A program made the translations under genes and the position numbers. Positions 1 through 5,896 of a DNA stretch of 7,223 nucleotides are shown here, one piece after another (position 1 is the first letter of the stretch; each line of letters begins with the position of its first letter). The DNA is taken from positions 1-7,223 of the forward strand of contig CAAFJQ010000046.1 of assembly GCA_900763245.1 (NCBI GenBank). Direction: 5' to 3'. This DNA comes from Bacilli bacterium. GTDB lineage: Bacteria; Bacillota_I; Bacilli_A; RFN20; CAG-288. The notes under the pieces are model-generated. The model worked only from the letters and a program-made list of their open reading frames with translations, searched no databases and was not told where the DNA came from.

Positions 1-116
1 TGATGGACAGACTGGATGACTGCATCAAGACAAGCGAAGATGAGAAAGGAAATGACTGGAAGCTCTGTTCTCTGAGTGAGAAGGATCGTGAACTGCTCGA
101 TAAACTCGGCCTATAG
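1..116 (+). CDS. C-terminal end of an unidentified protein (partial)
   Basis: An open frame enters from the left edge and runs through codons starting at base 3 to a TAG stop at 114-116. It gives 37 residues, rich in charge, ending in LSEKDRELLDKLGL. An ATG occurs at 3-5, but no upstream sequence is available to test it as a start, so I treat this as the tail of a longer gene. The helical, charged pattern looks like real coding sequence and not a shadow of the opposite gene, but I do not recognise the family. It converges with the ABC transporter gene on the other strand and overlaps it by six bases; there is no terminator between them. Confidence 0.5.
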   Translation, partial: MDRLDDCIKTSEDEKGNDWKLCSLSEKDRELLDKLGL

Positions 117-2255
117 AGTAAACCGAATTGTGAAACCTTTATTTAAATGAGCCATCAGTGCATCTTTGTCTTTGACTTTATAAAAATGATAGCCGAAAGG
201 AATGCAGTCTTCTACGAAAAGTTTGTTGAACAAGTCATCGCTTACCCAAAGTGACGCTTCGTTGAAAGGAGTATCTTCTTCGTGATAGAGTTCCCTGTGA
301 GCAGAGCTTAGATATACTTTAGTGAACTTTAGAGGGGAGGAGAACTCCTTTCCGTAAATTCTCTTTCTTAAACTGAGCGGATTAGAGTTGGTGTAAACGT
401 CTTCATCTGCACAATTGATATTCTTAGCGAACTTAGGAGAGATGATGCATTCATTGTCCTTGAGGCTAGAACATCTTCCAAGGACTGCTCCCATTACACT
501 TTCCGTTTGTTCATTGCTGTTTTCAGCGACATAATTAGCTGGAAATACAAAGCGGTCTTTTATCTTTTCTTGTTTGGCGTCTATGAAGAAGTCTTTGTTT
601 GTTGAATAAAAGATGGCAAGTGCGTTGGTGATATAATCGATGCCTTCTTGATATTGATTTTCTTTGATATAAATAGAATTCTGTTTGCTTGAGAGGAGAT
701 TGAATAATTCTGGATATTTGTTTCTGTAGTCCGTTTTGATGATGCCGTTGACATACATCGCTTTCGCATTTGAATAATTGATATTGTAGCTCTTATAGCC
801 GACATAACCGACAAGATCATCATATGTCTTAAACAACCCTTCGGAATTACTGATGTAAGCATCCGCCATGAAATCAGTCATATAGATGCCACTTTTCTTG
901 ATTTCATTTGCTTTCTTTACATATTCGATCTTATCAATCTGTAGGTTTTTCTTGATGTATTCATCATTGCAAATAAGAAGCCCGTTGTTTTTCTTTGGAT
1001 AGTAAAGCGTAGTTTTATCATTGAATACTCGATAGCTTTCATAGTCTAAGACAAAACTGTTTTTGTAATACATATGCTGGAAACGATACAGCTTGAATGC
1101 ATCTTGATACAGGCCCTCTATATCTTGAAGATCGTCTTTTGATTCTGCGATAGCTTGTGTTGCGTCCCAATAATTTGCTGTTGGATCATTGTACTTTTTG
1201 AAGACTGTAAGATTGTCTGTTTTCTTATAGTATTTGGATTCATTGAGAGCCAAGTCATAGTTTTTTGCGTTGGAAACAGAATATAGATTGTAGAAGAGAA
1301 CCAATAATAGACTGGTGATGACGGAGAAGAAGGTGACTCTGAACCAGTTCTGACCTATTGCTTTGAAGATCGAAGAATATGGTTTGAAGAAAGAGCGTTT
1401 CAGTTTTTTCCCTTCTTTCTTTTCCTCGGAAGAGAACTGCTTTTCATCAGTTTCCCTGAATGCACTATCCTGTGATAATAGCCTTGTGACTTTCTTCTCT
1501 TTCAGATTTTCATTCAGCTGATTGATGAAGTCTTTGTCGATAAAAGAGGTGCTGTCGATATAAACAGAAGAGGGGTCCTGTTTGTCATGAGAGAGACTCT
1601 TGTCTTCGATGATCTTGCCTTGATCCAGTGTGATGATCCTGTCTCCGTATTCATAGGCATCGAAAAGATTGTGGGAGACGATGATGACAAGCCCTTCCTT
1701 ACTGTATTCCTTCAAGATGGATAGGACATCTTTGGAGGACTGCTTGTCGAGGTTTCCGGTTGGCTCATCGGAGAAGATGATGCCAGGCTTCTTCACGATT
1801 GCTCTTGCGATGGCGACACGTTGCTTCTCTCCGCCTGAGAGATACTTTGCCTTCTTCTTTTTTTGCTTTAAAAGTCCGACCTTATTTAGTACATCCTCAA
1901 TCTCGTCCTTGATGTTTCGTGGGTTCTCTTCCTTTCCTAAAGCGACGTTCTCTTCAACGGAGAGCTCTTCCATGATGCAGTAGTTCTGGAAGATGAAGGC
2001 GATGTCCTGATAGTGGTAGGAGTCAAGCTCCTTCTCCTTCATCTTTGTCACGTTTCTGCCATTGAAAAGGACCTCGCCTTTGTCAGGCGAGGCTAATCCT
2101 GCCATCATGTTGAGGAGAGTGGACTTACCGCTTCCGCTTTTTCCGATGATGAAGACCATTCCCTTTTCAGGGAAGGAGACGTTGATGTCATCCAATGCCT
2201 TCTGATAGCTACGATGGCTTTTGAATGTCTTGCTGAGGCTTTTGACTTGTAACAT
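111..2255 (-). CDS. ABC transporter ATPase fused to an FtsX/MacB-like permease, C-terminally truncated
   Basis: The 714-residue protein starts with a complete ABC ATPase: Walker A GKSGSGKST at 38-46, Q-loop Gln90, signature LSGGE at 139-143, Walker B ending in Asp163-Glu164 (FSDEPTGNLD), and H-loop His195. The EPTGNLD sequence is typical of the LolD/MacB/FtsE-type subfamily, whose members drive mechanotransmission or export of peptides and lipids at the membrane. A charged linker (about 215-295) leads to one membrane segment at about 306-326 and then a soluble, presumably extracellular, domain of about 385 residues. Family fusions normally continue into an FtsX core with about three more membrane segments. 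Here the protein stops at FTIRFTL with no further hydrophobic stretch, so the permease is probably non-functional or altered. The ATG at 2255-2253 has only TAGGT directly before it, no properly spaced Shine-Dalgarno. The substrate cannot be told; peptide or bacitracin-type export is one possibility. Confidence 0.85.
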   Translation of the reverse strand: MLQVKSLSKTFKSHRSYQKALDDINVSFPEKGMVFIIGKSGSGKSTLLNMMAGLASPDKGEVLFNGRNVTKMKEKELDSYHYQDIAFIFQNYCIMEELSVEENVALGKEENPRNIKDEIEDVLNKVGLLKQKKKKAKYLSGGEKQRVAIARAIVKKPGIIFSDEPTGNLDKQSSKDVLSILKEYSKEGLVIIVSHNLFDAYEYGDRIITLDQGKIIEDKSLSHDKQDPSSVYIDSTSFIDKDFINQLNENLKEKKVTRLLSQDSAFRETDEKQFSSEEKKEGKKLKRSFFKPYSSIFKAIGQNWFRVTFFSVITSLLLVLFYNLYSVSNAKNYDLALNESKYYKKTDNLTVFKKYNDPTANYWDATQAIAESKDDLQDIEGLYQDAFKLYRFQHMYYKNSFVLDYESYRVFNDKTTLYYPKKNNGLLICNDEYIKKNLQIDKIEYVKKANEIKKSGIYMTDFMADAYISNSEGLFKTYDDLVGYVGYKSYNINYSNAKAMYVNGIIKTDYRNKYPELFNLLSSKQNSIYIKENQYQEGIDYITNALAIFYSTNKDFFIDAKQEKIKDRFVFPANYVAENSNEQTESVMGAVLGRCSSLKDNECIISPKFAKNINCADEDVYTNSNPLSLRKRIYGKEFSSPLKFTKVYLSSAHRELYHEEDTPFNEASLWVSDDLFNKLFVEDCIPFGYHFYKVKDKDALMAHLNKGFTIRFTL

Positions 2256-2261
2256 ACCTAT

Positions 2262-2290
2262 ATTTTAGTGCTAAAAAAGTGCTAAATAAA
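2262..2290 (-). promoter_or_regulatory. Candidate promoter with overlapping repeat operator for the ABC transporter gene
   Basis: On the minus strand TAAAAT (2267-2262) lies six bases before the ATG, with TTTATT (2290-2285) 17 bases further upstream; the -10 matches consensus at 5 of 6 bases, the -35 at only 3 of 6. The plus strand carries AGTGCTAAA twice (2267-2275 and 2278-2286), 11 bases apart or about one helical turn. The first copy is part of the inverted repeat TTTTAG-TG-CTAAAA (2263-2276). Repeats lying in the spacer and -10 would suit a repressor. If the promoter is right, transcription starts at or next to the ATG and the mRNA is leaderless. This is inferred from sequence only. Confidence 0.35.
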
Positions 2291-2485
2291 GAGAAATGTA
2301 TGGATTTTGAAAAAATGTCTTTTTGACAAGATATTAAAAGCGACGAAAGGCATTTTTCGGCTATGTATATGTTGGTCAAAATCCTCTTTTTTGTATAAAA
2401 AGTCAGGCCGTTTCAAATGGGAGATGTTATAAATTCAAAGGTCATCAAAAGAAGGACAAATATAGTCCGGAAAAATCAAAAATTC

Positions 2486-2513
2486 AAAGAAAAAGGGGAT
2501 TTTTAGGTCCCTT
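2486..2513 (-). terminator. Rho-independent terminator of upp
   Basis: Read on the minus strand, the stem AAGGGA (2513-2508) pairs with TCCCCTT (2499-2493) with one bulged base, around an 8-base loop, and is followed by a T-rich run (TTTTTCTTT). It lies just 9 bases past the upp stop codon. The stem is short, but its position and T-tract fit. It separates upp from the ABC transporter gene downstream on the same strand. Between it and the transporter promoter (about 2291-2485) I see only A/T-rich sequence with no supported gene. Confidence 0.65.
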
Positions 2514-2521
2514 CATGTCTT

Positions 2522-3172
2522 TTATTCTTTGACAGTGCCGAAGATACGATCTCCAGCATCGCCTAAACCAGGACAGATATAAGCGTTTTCGTTGAGCTGT
2601 CTATCCATGGCACCGATGAAAAGCGGAATATCCGGATTTTCCTTGCAGAAGGCTTCGACACCTTCCGGAGCGGCAATGATGCAGATGAAATGCAGATTCT
2701 TTGCACCGTGCTGCTTCAATAATTTGATGGCATCGATTGCGCTGCCGCCGGTTGCAAGCATCGGATCAAGAACATAAATCTTCTTGTCACCGAGGTTGTT
2801 AGGAAGCTTGCAATAGTATTCATGAGGTTCATGTGTGACTTCATCACGATAAAGGCCGATATGACCGACTCTTGCTGTAGGGACAAGTTCGGTGAAACCA
2901 TCGACCATACCCATACCGGCACGAAGAATCGGAACGAAGCATAAATTCTTTCCTTCGACCATGGGCTGCATGGTTTCTTCAATCGGAGTCTTGATGAGAA
3001 CATCTTTGGTTTCGACATCTTTTAAGGCTTCATAGCCTTCCATCATTGCGATTTCCTTGACGATAGTACGGAATTCGCTGGTAGGAGTCTTTTCATCACG
3101 TAAGATAGAAATCTTATGTTTAAGAAGAGGGTGATTGAGAAGAGTAACGTTCGGATATTTTTTTAAGTCCAT
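2522..3172 (-). CDS. upp: Uracil phosphoribosyltransferase
   Basis: This cytosolic enzyme salvages uracil by joining it to PRPP, giving UMP and pyrophosphate. The type I PRTase PRPP loop is clear in VYVLDPMLATGGSAIDAI, and the C-terminal uracil-binding signature in PGLGDAGDRIFGT. The N-terminal NHPLLKHKISILRD is also typical. With the start chosen here the protein has 216 residues, close to the usual 208-210. An in-frame ATG five codons upstream (3187-3185) is rejected because it overlaps the Shine-Dalgarno GGAGG, which is correctly placed for the ATG at 3172-3170. The gene is single, with its own terminator, and diverges from the pseudouridine synthase gene. I see no PyrR-type attenuator in the short leader. 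Identification is secure. Confidence 0.97.
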   Translation of the reverse strand: MDLKKYPNVTLLNHPLLKHKISILRDEKTPTSEFRTIVKEIAMMEGYEALKDVETKDVLIKTPIEETMQPMVEGKNLCFVPILRAGMGMVDGFTELVPTARVGHIGLYRDEVTHEPHEYYCKLPNNLGDKKIYVLDPMLATGGSAIDAIKLLKQHGAKNLHFICIIAAPEGVEAFCKENPDIPLFIGAMDRQLNENAYICPGLGDAGDRIFGTVKE

Positions 3173-3180
3173 AGATTGAA

Positions 3181-3185
3181 CCTCC
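3181..3185 (-). promoter_or_regulatory. Shine-Dalgarno that fixes the upp start
   Basis: GGAGG on the minus strand (3185-3181) is followed by eight bases (TTCAATCT) and then ATG at 3172-3170. Its first G is the last base of the upstream in-frame ATG (3187-3185), so that earlier codon cannot use this site. This is the only strong Shine-Dalgarno among the non-intron genes whose starts lie in the window. Confidence 0.85.
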
Positions 3186-3200
3186 ATTTCTCAAAAGTTT

Positions 3201-3206
3201 ATTATA
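3201..3206 (-). promoter_or_regulatory. Possible -10 box of the upp promoter
   Basis: A perfect TATAAT reads on the minus strand at 3206-3201, 29 bases before the upp ATG, leaving room for a short leader carrying the Shine-Dalgarno. The hexamer 17 bases upstream (TAGGAA, 3229-3224) is a poor -35, so if this is the promoter it would need an activator, an upstream element, or another spacing. Confidence 0.4.
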
Positions 3207-3231
3207 TAAAGAAACTGTTAGAATTCCTAGT

Positions 3232-3251
3232 ATAATTTTTCTAAAAATTAT
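3232..3251. repeat. A/T-rich perfect inverted repeat between upp and the pseudouridine synthase gene
   Basis: ATAATTTTT (3232-3240) and AAAAATTAT (3243-3251) are perfect reverse complements around a central CT. The repeat lies in the divergent intergenic region, upstream of the likely upp promoter, and overlaps a TATAAT on the plus strand (3231-3236). It could be an operator, an upstream promoter element, or a chance product of A/T-rich DNA; there is no G/C in the stem, so it is not a terminator. Confidence 0.5.
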
Positions 3252-3352
3252 GGGCTCGTATCACTTGTGGATTCTACAGATATAGGATGGTGTTTTTTTC
3301 TATACTATTTGCCTTTTTTTTTTGAGTATTGTAATCTATACACGAACCAAAT

Positions 3353-3997
3353 ATGAAAAGAACATTACCTTTTGATATTGTCTATGAAGACAGAGACATC
3401 ATCGTTGTGTATAAGAAAAGCGGTCTTCTTTCGATTGCGACAGATGACGGAGATATGCATAATCTCTATCATTATGTAAGAGAATACGTCAATAGAAAGA
3501 AGCAGAAAATTTTCATTGTCCATCGTCTTGATAAATCCACATCCGGTATCATGATCTTCGCAAAGAACATGGAAGTGAAGAAGATGCTTCAGTCTTGCTT
3601 TGAAGAAAGAACAGTCATCAGAAAATATGAGGCTGTCGTAAAAGAACCGCTTCCTTTTACCTATCAGAAGAAAGTGGTTCAGTATCTAGCCTACGATCAT
3701 CGAAGCGGAAAAGTCTTCGTGACAAAGAATCCGAAAATCGGAGAAGAAGCCATCACTTATGTCCAGGCGAAGAATGAAGTCAAAATGGGCACCGCTTTGG
3801 ATATCGATATCAAAACAGGAAGACAAAATCAGATCAGAATTGCACTGCATTCATTAGGTCTGACCTTGATCGGCGATAAAAAGTATGCTGGCGATGAAAA
3901 TGACAGAATGATGCTGAATGCATATCAGCTTGATTTTCCTGAATATCTAAAAATGAGAGAACATCATTTTAAGATAAAAACTTTTTGGCTCAAATAG
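3353..3997 (+). CDS. RluA-family rRNA/tRNA pseudouridine synthase
   Basis: The 214-residue protein converts specific uridines in RNA to pseudouridine. The hallmark is HRLDKSTSGIMIFAK, with catalytic Asp60 in HRLDxxTSG. KYEAVV (91-96) and the late motif IDIKTGRQNQIRIALHSLGL (151-170), followed by LIGDKKYAG, are the other conserved blocks. There is no N-terminal S4 domain, as in E. coli RluA, and the length is close to RluA's. The late motif has Asn159 where GRxHQIR is usual. The target site, in 23S rRNA or tRNA, cannot be told from sequence. The ATG at 3353 has no Shine-Dalgarno (CACGAACCAAAT precedes it). A weak -10-like TATACA at 3337-3342 would place transcription within a few bases of the start. 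The gene diverges from upp, and the glycosyltransferase gene follows 56 bases after its stop. Confidence 0.92.
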   Translation: MKRTLPFDIVYEDRDIIVVYKKSGLLSIATDDGDMHNLYHYVREYVNRKKQKIFIVHRLDKSTSGIMIFAKNMEVKKMLQSCFEERTVIRKYEAVVKEPLPFTYQKKVVQYLAYDHRSGKVFVTKNPKIGEEAITYVQAKNEVKMGTALDIDIKTGRQNQIRIALHSLGLTLIGDKKYAGDENDRMMLNAYQLDFPEYLKMREHHFKIKTFWLK

Positions 3998-4013
3998 TTT
4001 GGCGCTGTAATAA

Positions 4014-4042
4014 TTGACAAGGGGATTCTTTCCTTGTAGAAT
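4014..4042 (+). promoter_or_regulatory. Sigma-A-type promoter of the glycosyltransferase gene
   Basis: A perfect -35 TTGACA (4014-4019) is separated by exactly 17 bases from TAGAAT (4037-4042), a 5 of 6 match to the -10. Transcription would begin near 4048-4050, only about four to six bases before the ATG at 4054. The TTG at 4042-4044, a possible alternative start, overlaps the -10 box and would lie outside the transcript, so this promoter decides the start. It also shows that the glycosyltransferase need not be co-transcribed with the preceding gene. Confidence 0.75.
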
Positions 4043-4053
4043 TGAGAAAAAAT

Positions 4054-5370
4054 ATGGTTATCACATTAGTAATTGATCTCTTCGGAGATAAAAACAACGG
4101 TACGACGATTACGGCGATGAGAACCGCACGTCTTTTGAAGGAGTTTGGAAATGAGGTGAGAATCATCGCCTTCGTTCCCGACAGTGCGGATGATGACGAC
4201 TTAAAGGATTTCAAAGTCCTCAGATGCGAGAAAGTCTCCATTCCGCTTTTTGACTGGATTGTCACAGCAAACGGATTCACTTTTGCCGATTGCGACGAAA
4301 AGAAGATTGCAGAATTCATCAAAGGCAGCGATGTTGTTCATGTCATGCTTCCTTTCTTATTGGAAGCCAAGGCGAGAAAGGTTGCAAAAGTCATGTCTAT
4401 CCCTGTGACAAGCGCCTATCATCTCCAGCCTGATTCCATCTCCTATAACATCCATATGGGACATTTCCAGCCTGTCAACGCTCTCATTTATCGTCTTCTC
4501 TATAAATGGCTTTATCGTTACACGAGAACAATCCATACACCCAGTGAAACGATGAGAAGCCTAATGATTTATCATCATTATCACGGTGATATTCATGCAA
4601 TCAGCAATGGTGTTTCCTCTTACTTTGAACCAGAGCCTGCTGAAAAGCCTGAAGAGCTGAAAGACAAATATGTTATCCTCATGGTCGGAAGACTCTCCGG
4701 CGAAAAGAGACAGGACATCATCATCAACGCTGTCGGCAAGAGCAAGTACAATGACAAGATTCAGCTTATCTTCTGCGGACAGGGTCCGAACAAGAAACAT
4801 CTTATTAAATTATCTGAAAAGGTGTTAAAGAATCAGCCTATCTTTAAATTCTGCACACAGAGAGAATTGAAGAGAGTCATTAACTATTCTGATTTGTACA
4901 TACATGCCTCCGATATCGAAAGCGAAGCCATCGCCTGTATTGAGGCGTTCGCCTGTGGCAGAGTTCCGATCATCTCCGATTCGAAATATAGTGCGACCAA
5001 TCATTTTGCTCTTGATAAGAAGTGCCTTTTCAAAGCGGGTAATCCTGATTCGTTATGCGAAAAGATCGAGTACTTCATCGAACATCCTGAAGAGGTGAAA
5101 GAACTTTCTTCAAAGTATATTGAATACAGCAAGGAGTTTGAAATCGCCTCGAAGGCAAAAGCGCTTGAAGAGATGATGAAGCTTGAAATCGAAAGAGACA
5201 AAGAAGATCATAAAGAGGGCAGGACCTACTATTCGACAATGAGAGAAAGACGTCACCTTAAGAGAGTCGCAAAAAAAATTGGATTAGAAAATCCGTATAT
5301 CGTCAAAAAAGACATCTATCATCAGACAGATGAATACAATAACGAAGAAGAGAGAAAGAAGATGAAATGA
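4054..5370 (+). CDS. GT4 family glycosyltransferase, probably membrane glycolipid synthesis
   Basis: The 438-residue protein has the two Rossmann lobes of a GT-B enzyme. The N-terminal lobe opens with MVITLVIDLFGDKNNGTT and contains SAYHLQPDSI (120-129). The C-terminal lobe has the nucleotide-sugar contacts VGRLSGEKRQD (211-221; Arg213, Lys218) and the retaining-enzyme EX7E motif, Glu289 and Glu297 in ESEAIACIEAF. Relatives in Firmicutes include diacylglycerol glucosyltransferases and other envelope glycosyltransferases, so a sugar-nucleotide donor and lipid acceptor at the inner membrane face are plausible but not shown. Beyond about residue 370 is a highly charged, largely helical tail that ends EEERKKMK and exceeds the catalytic core; it might bind membrane or a partner. 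There is no signal peptide or membrane segment. The start follows from the promoter, which leaves almost no leader and no Shine-Dalgarno. Confidence 0.88.
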   Translation: MVITLVIDLFGDKNNGTTITAMRTARLLKEFGNEVRIIAFVPDSADDDDLKDFKVLRCEKVSIPLFDWIVTANGFTFADCDEKKIAEFIKGSDVVHVMLPFLLEAKARKVAKVMSIPVTSAYHLQPDSISYNIHMGHFQPVNALIYRLLYKWLYRYTRTIHTPSETMRSLMIYHHYHGDIHAISNGVSSYFEPEPAEKPEELKDKYVILMVGRLSGEKRQDIIINAVGKSKYNDKIQLIFCGQGPNKKHLIKLSEKVLKNQPIFKFCTQRELKRVINYSDLYIHASDIESEAIACIEAFACGRVPIISDSKYSATNHFALDKKCLFKAGNPDSLCEKIEYFIEHPEEVKELSSKYIEYSKEFEIASKAKALEEMMKLEIERDKEDHKEGRTYYSTMRERRHLKRVAKKIGLENPYIVKKDIYHQTDEYNNEEERKKMK

Positions 5371-5400
5371 AAAACCAGGCCACTTGGCCTGGTTTTGCTT
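5371..5400 (+). terminator. Strong Rho-independent terminator of the glycosyltransferase gene
   Basis: AAAACCAGGCC (5371-5381) pairs perfectly with GGCCTGGTTTT (5386-5396) around the loop ACTT, starting directly after the TGA stop. The T-tract is TTTTGCTT. The flanking A run means it could also work on the minus strand. The group II intron is inserted 13 bases after the GC stem, so the terminator is also the intron's target hairpin. Confidence 0.93.
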
Positions 5401-5405
5401 TGCCT
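5400..5405 (+). other. IBS1 of the group II intron (5' exon)
   Basis: TTGCCT, the last six bases before the intron's GTGTG, can pair with GGGCAA at 5533-5538 in domain I (five Watson-Crick pairs plus one terminal G-T wobble). It lies 3' of the terminator stem, as expected for IIC introns, which recognise a hairpin plus a short IBS1. Confidence 0.6.
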
Positions 5406-5811
5406 GTGTGATGGGCATGTCACATATCTAAAGGGTGAAAGTCCCGAATAGGAATGTCGTTATAACTATATAGTGAAACTCAAGTCCAGTACCGTGAGGT
5501 ATGGGATGAAAGAAGAGCGTAGCAAACAGACTGGGCAACGGAAAGAAACTTGATACAAGGCGACTGACTTGTGATGAGATAGCAAGTCATATCAAAATCA
5601 CGGACGACCGTAAAAGTCAGCCAGTAAATCAAGTGCTCAAGGCTAGAAAGATATGTGTCTTACCCCGTGAGGTCTTGGAGATTTGAAGAGATTCAAAGTC
5701 GAAAAAGGTTTACTCCAAGAAGTCAGCAGAAGCCATAGTACTCGAAAGAGGAAGGGCTGAATGAACAAACCTTTGTAAAGTACAAATGGGAGTGTCTATT
5801 TAATCCGTAAG
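5406..5811 (+). ncRNA. Group II intron ribozyme domains I-III and the 5' part of IV
   Basis: This is structured RNA, not coding sequence. Visible elements are the hairpin TACC-GTGA-GGTA (5490-5501, GNRA loop) in domain I; the long stem TCTTGGAG (5673-5680) with CTCCAAGA (5713-5720) enclosing TTTGAA-GAGA-TTCAAA (5682-5697), which fits domain II; and a domain III-like element starting AGTCAGCAGAAG (5721), with TCAGC (5723-5727) pairing with GCTGA (5756-5760) around a CTC-GAAA-GAG hairpin. Domain limits are approximate because I could not fold the RNA. Confidence 0.8.
5533..5538 (+). other. EBS1 candidate in intron domain I
   Basis: GGGCAA can pair with TTGCCT just upstream of the intron. It lies in the stretch AGCAAACAGACTGGGCAACGG, at about the place that carries EBS1 in the Oceanobacillus IIC intron (alignment by eye, from memory). 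The complementarity itself is directly visible and supports the 5' boundary at 5406. Confidence 0.55.
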
Positions 5812-5842
5812 GTGAGAAGTAGCAATCGTATATTGCGAAAGT

Positions 5843-5896
5843 ATGCCGAAAACGACGATGATAGACAAACCAAAAGGAGAAAACACAAAACTATGA
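5843..5896 (+). CDS. Possible 17-codon leader ORF overlapping the maturase start
   Basis: ATG at 5843 opens a short frame for MPKTTMIDKPKGENTKL that stops with TGA at 5894-5896, overlapping the maturase ATG (5893-5895) as ATGA. Such overlaps often couple translation of two genes. No clear Shine-Dalgarno precedes it (TTGCGAAAGT), and the arrangement could be chance inside the loop of domain IV. Confidence 0.2.
   Translation: MPKTTMIDKPKGENTKL

Noticed and set aside
1..110. The missing permease helices of the ABC protein lying just past its stop, as a simple point nonsense mutation.
   Set aside because: Reading in frame past the stop gives 36 residues with a mildly hydrophobic patch but no clear FtsX pattern, while the plus strand there reads as a charged protein tail. 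The stretch is too short to settle, so I favour a rearrangement.
2264..2286. Similarity of the repeat upstream of the ABC transporter gene to a CIRCE heat-shock operator (TTAGCACTC-N9-GAGTGCTAA).
   Set aside because: Only the TTAGCACT core matches, the two copies are in direct and not inverted orientation, and the outer C/G is missing, so HrcA control is not supported.
2323..2351. A plus-strand TTGACA at 2323-2328 as a promoter.
   Set aside because: There is no -10-like hexamer at a suitable distance and no plus-strand gene downstream before upp, which is on the other strand.
3311..3323. The run of ten Ts before the pseudouridine synthase gene as a terminator.
   Set aside because: No G/C stem precedes it, and no gene reads towards it on the plus strand.
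4042..4053. TTG start for the glycosyltransferase, adding four residues.
   Set aside because: The TTG overlaps the -10 box of the promoter and would lie outside the transcript; no Shine-Dalgarno is correctly spaced.
3990..4322. A 110-codon minus-strand frame opposite the start of the glycosyltransferase gene.
   Set aside because: It lies antisense to a gene with clear family motifs, has no recognisable motif, and its composition is that of a complementary shadow.
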